This document shows, in pieces, positions 8,719 to 16,736 of a stretch of 64,000 nt of DNA. The first letter of the stretch is position 1; every line of letters starts with the position of its first letter. The notes beneath the pieces are model-generated. The model saw only the letters and a list, made by a program, of their open reading frames with translations. It did no database searches and had not been told where the DNA came from. The stretch comes from Clostridia bacterium (GTDB lineage: Bacteria > Bacillota > Clostridia > Christensenellales > Aristaeellaceae), in NCBI GenBank assembly GCA_017464305.1, contig JAFUDS010000004.1, positions 1 through 64,000 of the forward strand, in the 5' to 3' direction. The translations under genes were made by a program, and so were the position numbers.

Positions 8719-9277
8719 CGAAAGGTACCAGTACACCATTGTGTGTGAGGATGGGCAAACAAAGGATTTTCTACTGAATATTCTGAAGAGTCAGGGAATA
8801 AACGAACGGAAAATCCGTATAAATTCCGCAGAGGCTGGGATAGGTAGCGGAGAGGCGTTCGTTCGCAGAGAATATCCCAAAGAGTTGAAAAAGCTCAGAA
8901 GCATGTCCTATATGAAAAGGGCGCTCATTGTTTGCACAGATGCGGATCTATATTCCATAGAAGAAAGGAAAACTGCCCTGGATCAGTATTGTAAAGAAAC
9001 TGACAATTGCCCAGCCCGGAAAAAACAAGAGCCGGTGATGATTTGGATACCGCGACGCGCCATAGAAAATTGGATCCATTTTTGGGGCGAGGAAGACGAA
9101 AATGTGCAGGAGGAAACGGAATACAGGCATACTGGAAATCCAGTAAGATGCAAAGAAGAAGCAATTAAGATGTCGAGATATCTTCAAGGACATCAACTGG
9201 TGAGTGATCCCCTTCGCTCCTTGATCGATGCTAAGCAAGAGTATGAAAATCTTTGCGATAAGTTCGAAACGGAGTAG
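8708..9277 (+). CDS. TOPRIM/DUF4276-like partner of the AAA ATPase
   Basis: 189 residues. The N-terminal strand and acidic residue (YTIVCEDGQTKDFLLNIL) and the later strand with D-x-D (ALIVCTDADLY near residue 80) match the E...DxD core of TOPRIM nucleases such as DUF4276, RloB or AriB. The C-terminal half contains IPRRAIENWIHFWGE, the aromatic segment that often follows the TOPRIM core in these families. It overlaps the upstream ATPase gene by 11 bp. The nuclease or effector role is inferred from family resemblance, not shown. Confidence 0.65.
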   Translation: MKFSERYQYTIVCEDGQTKDFLLNILKSQGINERKIRINSAEAGIGSGEAFVRREYPKELKKLRSMSYMKRALIVCTDADLYSIEERKTALDQYCKETDNCPARKKQEPVMIWIPRRAIENWIHFWGEEDENVQEETEYRHTGNPVRCKEEAIKMSRYLQGHQLVSDPLRSLIDAKQEYENLCDKFETE

Positions 9278-9380
9278 AAGGTGTGCACTTTGTATGATCC
9301 TACAAGAAGAGGGTCAACATGGTGGAGTTTCCCACTGAACAGTCTTAACTTCCAGTATTTTTTAACCCTCAAGAGAATCC

Positions 9381-9572
9381 TGTATCCGCATCCTAAACCT
9401 GATAAAAAGAACGTGCGATGCTTAAAACAAAAGGTTTTCAACTGATATAAAAAGCGTGCTATTGAAGAGTATGCGTGTTGAAAAACTGATCGAACATTTC
9501 AAAATGCTTGTAAATCAAAGAACCTGCGATTGGCACGGAACGAGTTTTTTTCACAAAGGTCCTCCGGTTACA
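9381..9572 (+). repeat. 190-bp direct repeat, right copy
   Basis: Same sequence as 5840-6030 with scattered substitutions and small indels (for example five A residues instead of four after CCTGAT). It lies directly downstream of the AAA/TOPRIM pair and upstream of the transposition module. Confidence 0.8.
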
Positions 9573-9623
9573 GGACATATAGGAACTCGTCTGACATATC
9601 ACTGTGTGGGTTACCAGGATTGA
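9471..9623 (+). CDS. Possible 50-residue protein encoded in the right repeat
   Basis: MRVEKLIEHFKMLVNQRTCD and onward to VGYQD, uninterrupted for 50 codons. Comparison with the left repeat shows mostly synonymous differences in this frame and mostly replacement differences in the opposite frame, which argues for real coding ancestry. The ribosome binding site is poor (GAAGAG directly before ATG), so it may be a fragment of a larger gene rather than a functional protein. Confidence 0.35.
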   Translation: MRVEKLIEHFKMLVNQRTCDWHGTSFFHKGPPVTGHIGTRLTYHCVGYQD

Positions 9624-9684
9624 AGAAGACGAGGAACCGATTGGCCAGGCAAGGCGTTGTAGAATAGTTTGATGCTGTTCGCGC

Positions 9685-10521
9685 TTAATTCTGTGTTTTT
9701 TTACTTTCATTTTGTGGCTTTCGCTCCATTGATTGATTATACAAATAAACACGTGGAGTTGGAAGATGCTTCTTCATGGAAGGATCATCACCCAGGTAAT
9801 CCACGGCGGAAGCCGCACTGTTCAGGTTTCGGAGAAGAAGCTTGCGGGAGCGGGGGTACTTATTTTCAGGAATGCCGATCTTGGTCAGGAATATTCCCAT
9901 CTCGAGTTTTTCGTTAGGGGAGGGGCGATCTTTGGCACTAATCCGCTGTTTACATTGGGCATAATTGACCAGGCGGGTAATAAGATCCAGATATGCCTGC
10001 AGTTCACCTCTGGCACCATGATCAATAAACCATGGGAAGAATATTTTGTCGTCCTTTGAAATGATGGAAAGGTCATCTGTAGAGAGAACCTTCTTTAGCA
10101 GAGAAGCACGGCTGGCGACCAGGGCCTCTAATTTGGACAGGTCATAGTCGGTCAGATTTCCGCGCTCCATGCTGAGCATGACATATTTGACATTATCATT
10201 GCGACTGAGTCGGGGATCAATGAAATCCTTCTGTGTACCATGATCAACGGGAACGTTTTCTCCATCTACCAACACAGGATCATCGGTGGAAGGATAGTAG
10301 GAATATCCTTCTTCCAGCAGTTGATGGCAGAGCGAAACGGCGTCATCCATATTGCAATTGTCTGGCAGAGCAATGATTCCTCGTGGGTTGACGATGCAAC
10401 CACCGAGAAAGAAACCCGCTTCTGGTGGATTAGCAGGGGAGCAAGGCGTTTTTGAGACACGGGAGAGAACTTCAGCGACGGCTTTTCCGTTACAGGGTTT
10501 CTGAGAAGGAAGCAGATACAT
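9685..10521 (-). CDS. Unrecognised third gene of the transposition module
   Basis: 278 residues from the ATG at 10521, chosen over the first ATG of the frame because AGGAG lies nine bases upstream. The middle is rich in charged helices. The C-terminal segment (NEKLEMGIFLTKIGI, then YPRSRKLLLRNLNSAASA) recalls, from memory, the C-terminus of clostridial mobile-element proteins annotated only as virulence-related. It has no zinc-finger cysteines or helix-turn-helix typical of TniQ/TnsD target selectors and no nuclease motif typical of TnsA. It is transcribed in the same direction as the transposase and ATPase genes, 194 bp downstream, with a palindromic repeat in between. A role in target choice or regulation is only a guess. 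Confidence 0.5.
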   Translation of the reverse strand: MYLLPSQKPCNGKAVAEVLSRVSKTPCSPANPPEAGFFLGGCIVNPRGIIALPDNCNMDDAVSLCHQLLEEGYSYYPSTDDPVLVDGENVPVDHGTQKDFIDPRLSRNDNVKYVMLSMERGNLTDYDLSKLEALVASRASLLKKVLSTDDLSIISKDDKIFFPWFIDHGARGELQAYLDLITRLVNYAQCKQRISAKDRPSPNEKLEMGIFLTKIGIPENKYPRSRKLLLRNLNSAASAVDYLGDDPSMKKHLPTPRVYLYNQSMERKPQNESKKTQN

Positions 10522-10663
10522 TTGATAGATCTCCTTTCGATGTTGAATATGATTATATTCGAATATACGTAAAAACAGGGAAATAGTCTTAGGGAAACGC
10601 TGGTTCATTCAAAATCAGCATAAAAGTATTTTGTTTACTTCGGTGATTTACAAGAGTTTTCTT

Positions 10664-10686
10664 GCTCCCCCGCTCCGCGGGGGAGC
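10664..10686. repeat. Short GC-rich palindrome (family A)
   Basis: Arms GCTCCCCCGC and GCGGGGGAGC around TCC. Nearly identical palindromes occur at 42551 and 43535 in the core region, so this copy shares a family with the host chromosome. Confidence 0.75.
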
Positions 10687-10715
10687 TTTCATCAGAATTT
10701 TTCTAGCGATGTACG

Positions 10716-11672
10716 TCAGTTATCCATGGCGTTTGAAATAATATCGCGAGAAAGATACACAGTATCATTATTCTCGAAAACATGAAGAGCGGTCTCACGG
10801 GGAGTACCCAACTCGATTTGATGATAGTATTCTTTCCAGTGGGGTAGCTTTGCAACAAAGCAGCGCTCTAGCATCTGATTAGCGGCACCGAGGCCGCCCT
10901 GAGCAGTTGCAGCAATTTTCTGAGTTAAAAGTGTGAGACCGTCATCATCGAAGGCTACGTGAAAATCTTGAGAGATCTTTGCGTAATACTTCAATGCGTC
11001 CTCTTGAGGCATACCGGTCAGGTTACACTTATCACAGCGACGGTAGAACTGACTGTTTGAGATGTCCTCGCGGCTTTTCTTAATCCTGTTTTCCAGCTCG
11101 TAGGGAGCGGCGATGATGAAGGTTGCATGCATACCTGCGTGATCGTGAATAAAGCGGATATCCTCCAAGGCATTGATATTTTCAATCCTGCGACGATTAG
11201 AGAGGAGCCCATCTGCTTCATCCAGCAAGAAGATATGCTGATGTTCCAGGCCATTCAGATATTCTATCAGCTCCAGCTTTATGGTAGCTTCCCTTGCCGT
11301 CTTGGCGAAAAACAAGCCGACATTGGCACCAATTTGGTTAAGCAGCGTTCGGGTATCGCAGGCACGGGGAATCTTAAAGTAATGCGTATTAACTGGGTTT
11401 TTCTCCTTGTAAGTAGCCAGCAACCTTGTCTTGCCTGATCCTGGATGGCCCATGATTCTGAGCAGCTTATGGTAAGAGGCAGCATTTACCATGCATCCAA
11501 GCGCATATTTGAAATTCTGATATGCAATGATTTCAAATAGAGGCAGGCCATCTGGCTTGCTTGTGGACGAATAGAACTGTGCCGTATCTACATGGCGGCG
11601 TTCGCCCGCATCCTCATACGAAGTGGTAGACTCAACATAGGATTCATCAATGGAATTCGTACTTGTGGGCAT
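10716..11672 (-). CDS. TniB/TnsC/MuB-like AAA+ transposition ATPase
   Basis: 318 residues. Walker A is IMGHPGSGKTRLL near residue 77 and Walker B is HIFLLDEADGLL near residue 150, followed by an arginine-rich sensor region (GLLSNRRRIENIN). Proteins of this class (MuB, TnsC, TniB) bind DNA, choose target sites and activate the DDE transposase. Start and stop of the two genes overlap as TAATG, so it is translationally coupled to the transposase. Length is close to MuB and TniB (about 300 residues) and shorter than TnsC of Tn7. Confidence 0.8.
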   Translation of the reverse strand: MPTSTNSIDESYVESTTSYEDAGERRHVDTAQFYSSTSKPDGLPLFEIIAYQNFKYALGCMVNAASYHKLLRIMGHPGSGKTRLLATYKEKNPVNTHYFKIPRACDTRTLLNQIGANVGLFFAKTAREATIKLELIEYLNGLEHQHIFLLDEADGLLSNRRRIENINALEDIRFIHDHAGMHATFIIAAPYELENRIKKSREDISNSQFYRRCDKCNLTGMPQEDALKYYAKISQDFHVAFDDDGLTLLTQKIAATAQGGLGAANQMLERCFVAKLPHWKEYYHQIELGTPRETALHVFENNDTVYLSRDIISNAMDN

Positions 11673-13945
11673 TACTTCATTTCCTCCTCTCCAAGCTGGG
11701 AAAAATAATCATCCAAGGGGGTAGGACGGGCATCACGGTTCAAAATAGTATCAATGATCCGGTTTGTGGAGCGTGACGCCTCGGCGATGGCATTGGCGCT
11801 GGTTGGCAATGGATCAGTTTTTTCAGCGTCCTTTTTTTCGTCAATCTTCTCCCCGAAAAAATACAGGGAGGGATCAATGCGATCCGGTTGCTGATAACGA
11901 GAAGGCTTCAAACCAGCGCGGCGAAGGGATTTTTGAATGACCTGCATACGCTGCTTTGGTCCCGCTTTTTGCTGGTTCTGTTCCGCCCAAAGGCGCTGCA
12001 TCAGGAATCGGCTTTCCTCAATCACGCTGGGATGGATTGCGGGGCTTGCTTCACAAAGGTATTGATTTTGATACAGAATGGTCAGGCTGTGAACAAATGA
12101 CTGATCAAAATCGAATACATCCACAAGGTATTTTTCTTCCTTATGATCCCGAATCAGGGGATGCAAAGCAGGATGCCAGTATAACTCGTTGCCGTAGTGA
12201 ATGCCATCCGAATGAACCATATACCGTCCCTGCCTGGACTTCAAGACGGCGAGAGAGGCCCAGTCTGGAGTGATGGTATTCGCCCGGGGAAGCTCCTGAT
12301 ACATTTGTAACGGAGATTTCAGGGAAGGGTCTGGCTCCAGTGAATCATTATAGGCGGTGGAGTTATAAGCTGGGATGATTTTGTTGAGCCAGAGATCTGC
12401 GAACTGCGCGAGAGTCAGGAGATTACCTTTTTTCAGGAGTCTTTTCTTCTCCTTTTCAAAATCGAAGGCACGGTCAGCGGGTGAACTGCCACAATACCCG
12501 GGAAGCTGGCGCAAATAATGCTGGCTGATAATTCCCTGAACTCTTTCAATCAGTTTTGTACGCCCCGCGAAGGGTTTCGCATAATGAACCTGGATTCCGA
12601 GCGTACGCAGGAGTGAGTTAGAGCACAGGTCATGATAGGGATAGACGGGATCCGAAAACTCCAGATCCAGGGCGGGATCGATTCCTCTCATGATTTTCGA
12701 ACGATAATCGAGGCCATTATCACAGTAATAATGGGAACAGAGTCCATGGAAAATGCTTCCCATCGTAAACACAGAGCCGCGGCAGAAGGTTTCCGCGACC
12801 ATGGCTGAATCGGGAAGCAATCCGACCGTGGAGGAAATGATTGCCCGGGAGGCCCAGTCAATAATATTGACCGTCCAGGGTCTGGCAAAGATGGGGCGAC
12901 CGGTCCGCTCATCGTCAAAGAGATAAATCATGATATCTGCGAGCATATTATCTGGACACCAGATATGATTCACAAGTTCTTCTTTTTTTCGACTGACATG
13001 ATGCATAATAGATGCTTCAAAGGCGCGACGGCCCTGCTGATGGTATACCTTATCCTCTTTCGGAATGCTGGCGATATACCGGCTGATGGGATTGTGACTG
13101 CGTGGATAAAGCATCCCATGGCCGAAACGGTCGCATTCCTCGGCATCAGGATACTGCTTTAGCCATTGGCGGCGCTCTTTGGAGGAGGGAGCATAGACAC
13201 AGTGTTTACAGATATCCGCGCCGCGAGAGATGGACTCTTTCTCAAGATTGCGGAGGATCTCGATCTGAAAAGGCGGATTCGGATGCAATACTTGCTGGCT
13301 GATGTACGCTTCGGACAGCGGGCATAGAGATTTCGCTCTGTATCCGGGGCGGGGATTGAGTAACATAGATAAATCGGATGACATGAATTTTGCCTCCATT
13401 CTGTAATAAGTTGCCAGAGACAGATGATGGTTTTCGGCGAATTGTCGGATGCGATTCGTGGTATCCGTGCGATACCGCAAGCGTAGGGCGCTGCCCTGTC
13501 GGATCAGATCGAGAGAAAGCAGGAGACGCTCGAAGTCACTTAGCCCGCGGCAGGATAAAAAGCCAGTGAAATCCATATGAAAAGCAGCTCCCTTTACGAT
13601 TTCCTGCGCATAAAATGCCTGCTGTGCCTCGGGCGTAAGATGCTTCGCGGAAATATAGGTAATGGAAGCAAGTTCCTCGGCAGTCAGGTTTTTCGGCAAT
13701 TTTTCCGGGCTTAAAAGTCCTGCGCGATCCATCCCCGCGGCAAAAGCAGGTATGAATTTCTTTCGAACCATTGAAAGCCAGAATTTCTCTGGTAATCCGC
13801 TTAACTGGGTTGCTTCAGCGATCGTCAAATATAGTTCAAAAGGGAAGCAATCGAGGGTTTGAACCCCGGAGAAAACAGCAGGATCTTTGGTCCGGCGATG
13901 GACAAGATCCTTCAAGCGTGCAGGTGTCATGGACCGTGGGGACAT
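11672..13945 (-). CDS. Mu/TnsB/TniA-like DDE transposase
   Basis: 757 residues behind GGAGGTGAAG. The rve-type catalytic core shows a first Asp in WCPDNMLADIMIY (near residue 345), the second in YCDNGLDY (near residue 425) and the Glu in AKPFAGRTKLIERVQG (near residue 475). The order and spacing match MuA, TnsB and TniA rather than small IS transposases. A Cys pair (CKHC near residue 247) precedes the core, and a long charged C-terminal tail, as in MuA and TnsB, may bind the ATPase partner. It is the first gene of the leftward operon and is divergent from a double-HTH regulator, the layout of a repressor-controlled transposable element. Element ends were not located. Confidence 0.85.
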   Translation of the reverse strand: MSPRSMTPARLKDLVHRRTKDPAVFSGVQTLDCFPFELYLTIAEATQLSGLPEKFWLSMVRKKFIPAFAAGMDRAGLLSPEKLPKNLTAEELASITYISAKHLTPEAQQAFYAQEIVKGAAFHMDFTGFLSCRGLSDFERLLLSLDLIRQGSALRLRYRTDTTNRIRQFAENHHLSLATYYRMEAKFMSSDLSMLLNPRPGYRAKSLCPLSEAYISQQVLHPNPPFQIEILRNLEKESISRGADICKHCVYAPSSKERRQWLKQYPDAEECDRFGHGMLYPRSHNPISRYIASIPKEDKVYHQQGRRAFEASIMHHVSRKKEELVNHIWCPDNMLADIMIYLFDDERTGRPIFARPWTVNIIDWASRAIISSTVGLLPDSAMVAETFCRGSVFTMGSIFHGLCSHYYCDNGLDYRSKIMRGIDPALDLEFSDPVYPYHDLCSNSLLRTLGIQVHYAKPFAGRTKLIERVQGIISQHYLRQLPGYCGSSPADRAFDFEKEKKRLLKKGNLLTLAQFADLWLNKIIPAYNSTAYNDSLEPDPSLKSPLQMYQELPRANTITPDWASLAVLKSRQGRYMVHSDGIHYGNELYWHPALHPLIRDHKEEKYLVDVFDFDQSFVHSLTILYQNQYLCEASPAIHPSVIEESRFLMQRLWAEQNQQKAGPKQRMQVIQKSLRRAGLKPSRYQQPDRIDPSLYFFGEKIDEKKDAEKTDPLPTSANAIAEASRSTNRIIDTILNRDARPTPLDDYFSQLGEEEMK

Positions 13946-14005
13946 GGGGCTTCACCTCCAATTTCGGGCGAGCGGGCAGGGACAACGCAATTAAGAAACG
14001 TGAGC

Positions 14006-14034
14006 ACAATATCACGAGATTGAACAAAAGTCAA
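14006..14034 (-). promoter_or_regulatory. Promoter of the transposase operon
   Basis: On the minus strand TTGACT (14034-14029), a 17-base spacer, then TATTGT (14011-14006), about 60 bases upstream of the transposase start. It faces away from the regulator promoter at 14134, leaving a 100-bp shared control region. Confidence 0.65.
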
Positions 14035-14133
14035 GAAAAATTTGCTAAAAAGACGAGAGAAAATATCATTTCAAATACTCAAATTCTTAAATATCGTGGA
14101 GATGATGTGCTATAGCAAGCCGATAAAACCGCG

Positions 14134-14162
14134 TTGAAAATTGTCGTAAATCATGATACTAT
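14134..14162 (+). promoter_or_regulatory. Promoter of the double-HTH regulator
   Basis: TTGAAA, 17-base spacer, TACTAT, ending 31 bases before the start codon at 14194. Confidence 0.65.
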
Positions 14163-14193
14163 TAACAAGACATGAGGCGAGGGAGATAGGCGC

Positions 14194-15243
14194 ATGAATG
14201 AAAGGGTGAGGGAAATCAGAGTCCACTTCCATATGACACAACGGGAGCTGGCAGAAGTCATCGGCGTCTCCAAAGGATTTATCTCTCTCGTGGAAACTGG
14301 AAGATCTGGGCTCTCGGAAGAAAATATCGGAAACCTTTGCAAGGCGCTGCATATTCGGTCGGCATGGCTGAAGGATGGGACAGGCACCATGAAGAGCGAA
14401 AACCCGGAGGACTGGATGCCGGAATATGAAAACGAAGAAGAAAAACAAATGGCTTCGGACGCGACGGCGGGAAGAATCTGGGAGCTGCGCAAGATGCTGC
14501 GCCTTACACAGAAGGAGTTTGCCGAAGGGATGGGAAGCTCCCGGGAAATCGTTGCATCAGTCGAGCAGCGAAGAAACCGTGCTTCGGAGATGCTTCTGAC
14601 GAAGATTGAAAAAGGGTATGGGGTGAATCGTGAATGGCTCCGGAGGGGGCAAGGAGAGATGCTTCAAAAGGAGGAGAAGGATCCTCAGGATATAGATCAG
14701 GTGGCAATAATAGAAGGAAAAACAGAAATTATCCAAGAATGCGGGAAAGAGTGGGACGGCGCTTCAGATCAGAAAAAGATAAAGACAGTATCTGATGAAT
14801 GCGGTGAGTCGGCAGGGGAGAGGACATATGAAATGAGCATGATAGATGGATTTGAACTGGTTAGTTCTGGCAGAAGCAAGCCTTTCATAACGCTACGGGA
14901 TGCGTCCATTACATTTTCGAAGATGGCGATTGAAGCTTTAGATTATGCTGAGTTTGTACACATGTACATAGATAAAAGTGGCAGAAGAGTTGCGTTTCAA
15001 GCAAGCGAGGACGATGAGGATTCCTTCATCTTTTACCGAGCGCCGAAGCCGGGACGGAGCATGTTGGTGAGGTTGACCACAAAAGGGGTTGCGAATAGAG
15101 TGAAGGAATTAGCGGGAATTGAGAGCTGTGAGAATGGGTTAAGGTATTACGGAGAATATATTGAAGAAGAGAAGCTGCTGATCTTTGACATGAAGAAGAA
15201 GGGAGTTCATGCTCCTACGGAAGGCACAGGCGGAACATTATGA
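14194..15243 (+). CDS. Regulator with two XRE/Cro helix-turn-helix domains
   Basis: 349 residues behind GAGGGAGATAGG. The first XRE domain spans about residues 1-65 (MTQRELAEVIGVSKGFISLV, ending in a WLKDGTG motif). The second spans about residues 90-150 (LTQKEFAEGMGSSREIVASV, ending NREWLRRGQGEML). Each WL..G end is typical of phage CI-like repressors of clostridial elements. The C-terminal 150 residues have no S24 peptidase motif that I can see, so induction by self-cleavage is not supported. Divergent placement next to the transposase operon makes it the likely repressor of that operon. Its stop overlaps the next start (ATGA). Confidence 0.75.
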   Translation: MNERVREIRVHFHMTQRELAEVIGVSKGFISLVETGRSGLSEENIGNLCKALHIRSAWLKDGTGTMKSENPEDWMPEYENEEEKQMASDATAGRIWELRKMLRLTQKEFAEGMGSSREIVASVEQRRNRASEMLLTKIEKGYGVNREWLRRGQGEMLQKEEKDPQDIDQVAIIEGKTEIIQECGKEWDGASDQKKIKTVSDECGESAGERTYEMSMIDGFELVSSGRSKPFITLRDASITFSKMAIEALDYAEFVHMYIDKSGRRVAFQASEDDEDSFIFYRAPKPGRSMLVRLTTKGVANRVKELAGIESCENGLRYYGEYIEEEKLLIFDMKKKGVHAPTEGTGGTL

Positions 15244-15695
15244 GAAATCAATTTGCGGAGGAGTACATTCGGAAAATCTGTGAATTATATGGCGATAGAT
15301 ATGATGACAGAGAAGAGGACAGTCGCCTCGGTGGGGAGGATTGGCAGCCAGGTCAAAAAGCAAGACATATGTCCCTACGCGCATTCCAGAGAAAACTAAA
15401 GAACGAAGAAAATATACAAATTAGCACTGGAAAGATCCAAAAGATTTTGATTAGCGGCGGGTGCTGGTCTACAGAGAGAAGTAGAATTGTAGGAGAATTA
15501 TACCATGAATATACGGCCCGAAGAATGGATGGCGGGGAAAATATGGATCGGGCCAGCGCTATACAATGTATCGCGATGGATTTAGGCATTGATCCGCAAA
15601 CGGTGAGCATCAATTTACCGTATGACAAGGTGGTATACGAGTTGGAGGACAAGACTAAAAACGCGATATATTGTGAAAGGTATAGAAAAAAATGA
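15240..15695 (+). CDS. Helix-turn-helix-like protein coupled to the double-HTH regulator
   Basis: 151 residues, start overlapping the previous stop as ATGA. Residues 40-75 (MSLRAFQRKLKNEENIQIST then GKIQKILISGGCWSTERSR) and residues 105-125 (AMDLGIDPQTVSINLPYDKV) look like two short DNA-binding helices. Proteins with this GKIQKIL..GCW(S/T)TERSR signature recur in clostridial mobile elements, but I know no established function. Likely an accessory regulator. Confidence 0.55.
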   Translation: MRNQFAEEYIRKICELYGDRYDDREEDSRLGGEDWQPGQKARHMSLRAFQRKLKNEENIQISTGKIQKILISGGCWSTERSRIVGELYHEYTARRMDGGENMDRASAIQCIAMDLGIDPQTVSINLPYDKVVYELEDKTKNAIYCERYRKK

Positions 15696-15775
15696 ACCCT
15701 GCGTGTTCAATTGTTTATATTAACAGAAATAAAAAAGAAAATAGAGAAGTTGAGAGTTTAAACGTGTTGGAATGG

Positions 15776-15804
15776 TTGACGGATTGTTGTATATGTGATA
15801 ATAT
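15776..15804 (+). promoter_or_regulatory. Strong sigma-70-type promoter
   Basis: TTGACG, exactly 17 bases, then TAATAT with an upstream TG (extended -10). It would start transcription at about 15811, ahead of the 27-codon frame at 15857 and the XRE gene at 15981. Confidence 0.75.
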
Positions 15805-15856
15805 CTAATAGCGAACAAAAAGATATTATTTCAAGACCGCGAGAAAGGAGAAACAT

Positions 15857-15940
15857 ATGGTAAATGCGGGGACGATTCGGGGAAAGATAGATTTAGAGGT
15901 TGCGTATCGAGGCGTAATGAAGTATGATGCTTTGCGATAG
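15857..15940 (+). CDS. Possible 27-residue leader peptide
   Basis: MVNAGTIRGKIDLEVAYRGV and seven more residues, behind a good AGGAG at 15847. It follows a strong promoter and precedes the XRE gene by 40 bp, so it may be a leader peptide or a truncated gene start. Confidence 0.35.
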   Translation: MVNAGTIRGKIDLEVAYRGVMKYDALR

Positions 15941-15980
15941 GAAAAAGCGACTGGGAATTATTTTCAGGGGGAAAACTAGG

Positions 15981-16436
15981 ATGATGACGACGGGTATTAG
16001 CCTGTGGCAATGGCTGATGATGACGCTGCAGGAGATTCGCACGAGGAGACAAATCAGTGGACAAATCAGGGAACCGGGGGCTGCGGAGGAGATATATGAC
16101 GCGGGGCCGGGCCGGGAGCCGAGAAGGACAGAGGATGAGATATGGTTCAATGAGCAGGTGGGAGAAAAGATCCGGAGGAAACGGAATGAATTGGGAATGA
16201 GCCAGGAGGAGCTGGGGCAGAGAAGTAACATTCGCAGAGTTCGGATCGGGCTGATCGAGCGAGGCCAGGTGTCCATGACACAATATGAATACCGGAAGAT
16301 TTGCCTGGCTTTGGCCTGCGCGCCGGCGAAGTTGTGGGTGCCGGGGGAAAGCTTTGGGAGAATCTCCGCTTGCCCGGAGGAAGTGGGGGAGGCGCTGGAA
16401 ACGTTGAATCGATATGTGTATGGGGAACAAGAATAA
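15981..16436 (+). CDS. XRE-family helix-turn-helix regulator
   Basis: 151 residues from ATG 15981 behind CAGGGGG. After a variable 55-residue N-terminus, residues 60-115 form a single XRE domain (IRRKRNELGMSQEELGQRSN ... RIGLIERGQVSMTQYEYRKI) closing with KLWVPGE. A short acidic C-terminal part follows. Its palindromic downstream region ends in an intrinsic terminator. Probable regulator of neighbouring mobile genes or of itself. Confidence 0.65.
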   Translation: MMTTGISLWQWLMMTLQEIRTRRQISGQIREPGAAEEIYDAGPGREPRRTEDEIWFNEQVGEKIRRKRNELGMSQEELGQRSNIRRVRIGLIERGQVSMTQYEYRKICLALACAPAKLWVPGESFGRISACPEEVGEALETLNRYVYGEQE

Positions 16437-16489
16437 GCAGGGGAGATAAACTGCTGGCGTTATTGCTGGCAGTTTTGTTATGTATTCTC

Positions 16490-16505
16490 AATAATGATCA
16501 TTATT
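16490..16505. promoter_or_regulatory. Perfect 16-bp palindrome
   Basis: AATAATGATCATTATT, directly followed by the hairpin at 16506 that reuses GATCATT. Might be an operator or part of the terminator structure. Confidence 0.4.
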
Positions 16506-16535
16506 CGATCATTTTAGGGCGAAATGATCGTTTTT
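16506..16535 (+). terminator. Intrinsic terminator after the XRE gene
   Basis: CGATCATTT pairs perfectly with AAATGATCG around TAGGGCG, followed by five T residues. Confidence 0.75.
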
Positions 16536-16552
16536 ACGTACAGACAAAGGGA

Positions 16553-16595
16553 TTGACATTGGATATGATATGTGTTGCGGGGATTATTCCCAGCA
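16553..16595 (+). repeat. Short repeated segment, copy 1 (GLTxDMICVAG)
   Basis: TTGACA then two variable bases then GGATATGATATGTGTTGC, identical to 19386-19427 over the core. Read in frame it gives GLTLDMICVAGIIP; differences between copies in the GLT and VAG codons are synonymous, hinting at a shared protein fragment. Confidence 0.5.
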
Positions 16596-16619
16596 AGAAT
16601 GTGAGGAGGAAGAAAGAAG

Positions 16620-16736
16620 ATGAGAGAACTGGATCTGTTTGGAAAGCACTGCAGGGATATTGTGACGGGGTTTGAGGGCATATGCACTGGCATGGTGGAA
16701 TGGGCTTTGATGTGGGTGAACTGTGCAAGATCGTGA
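16620..16736 (+). pseudogene. Remnant of a small phage/mobile-element protein
   Basis: 38 codons behind GAGGAGG. The sequence MRELDLFGKHCRDIVTGFEG recalls small phage proteins with a KDxVTGFEGIVTGRxEYLTGC core. Here the match fades after GICTGMVEW and the frame ends early, so it is probably a frameshifted remnant. It overlaps the next gene by 14 bp. Confidence 0.35.
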
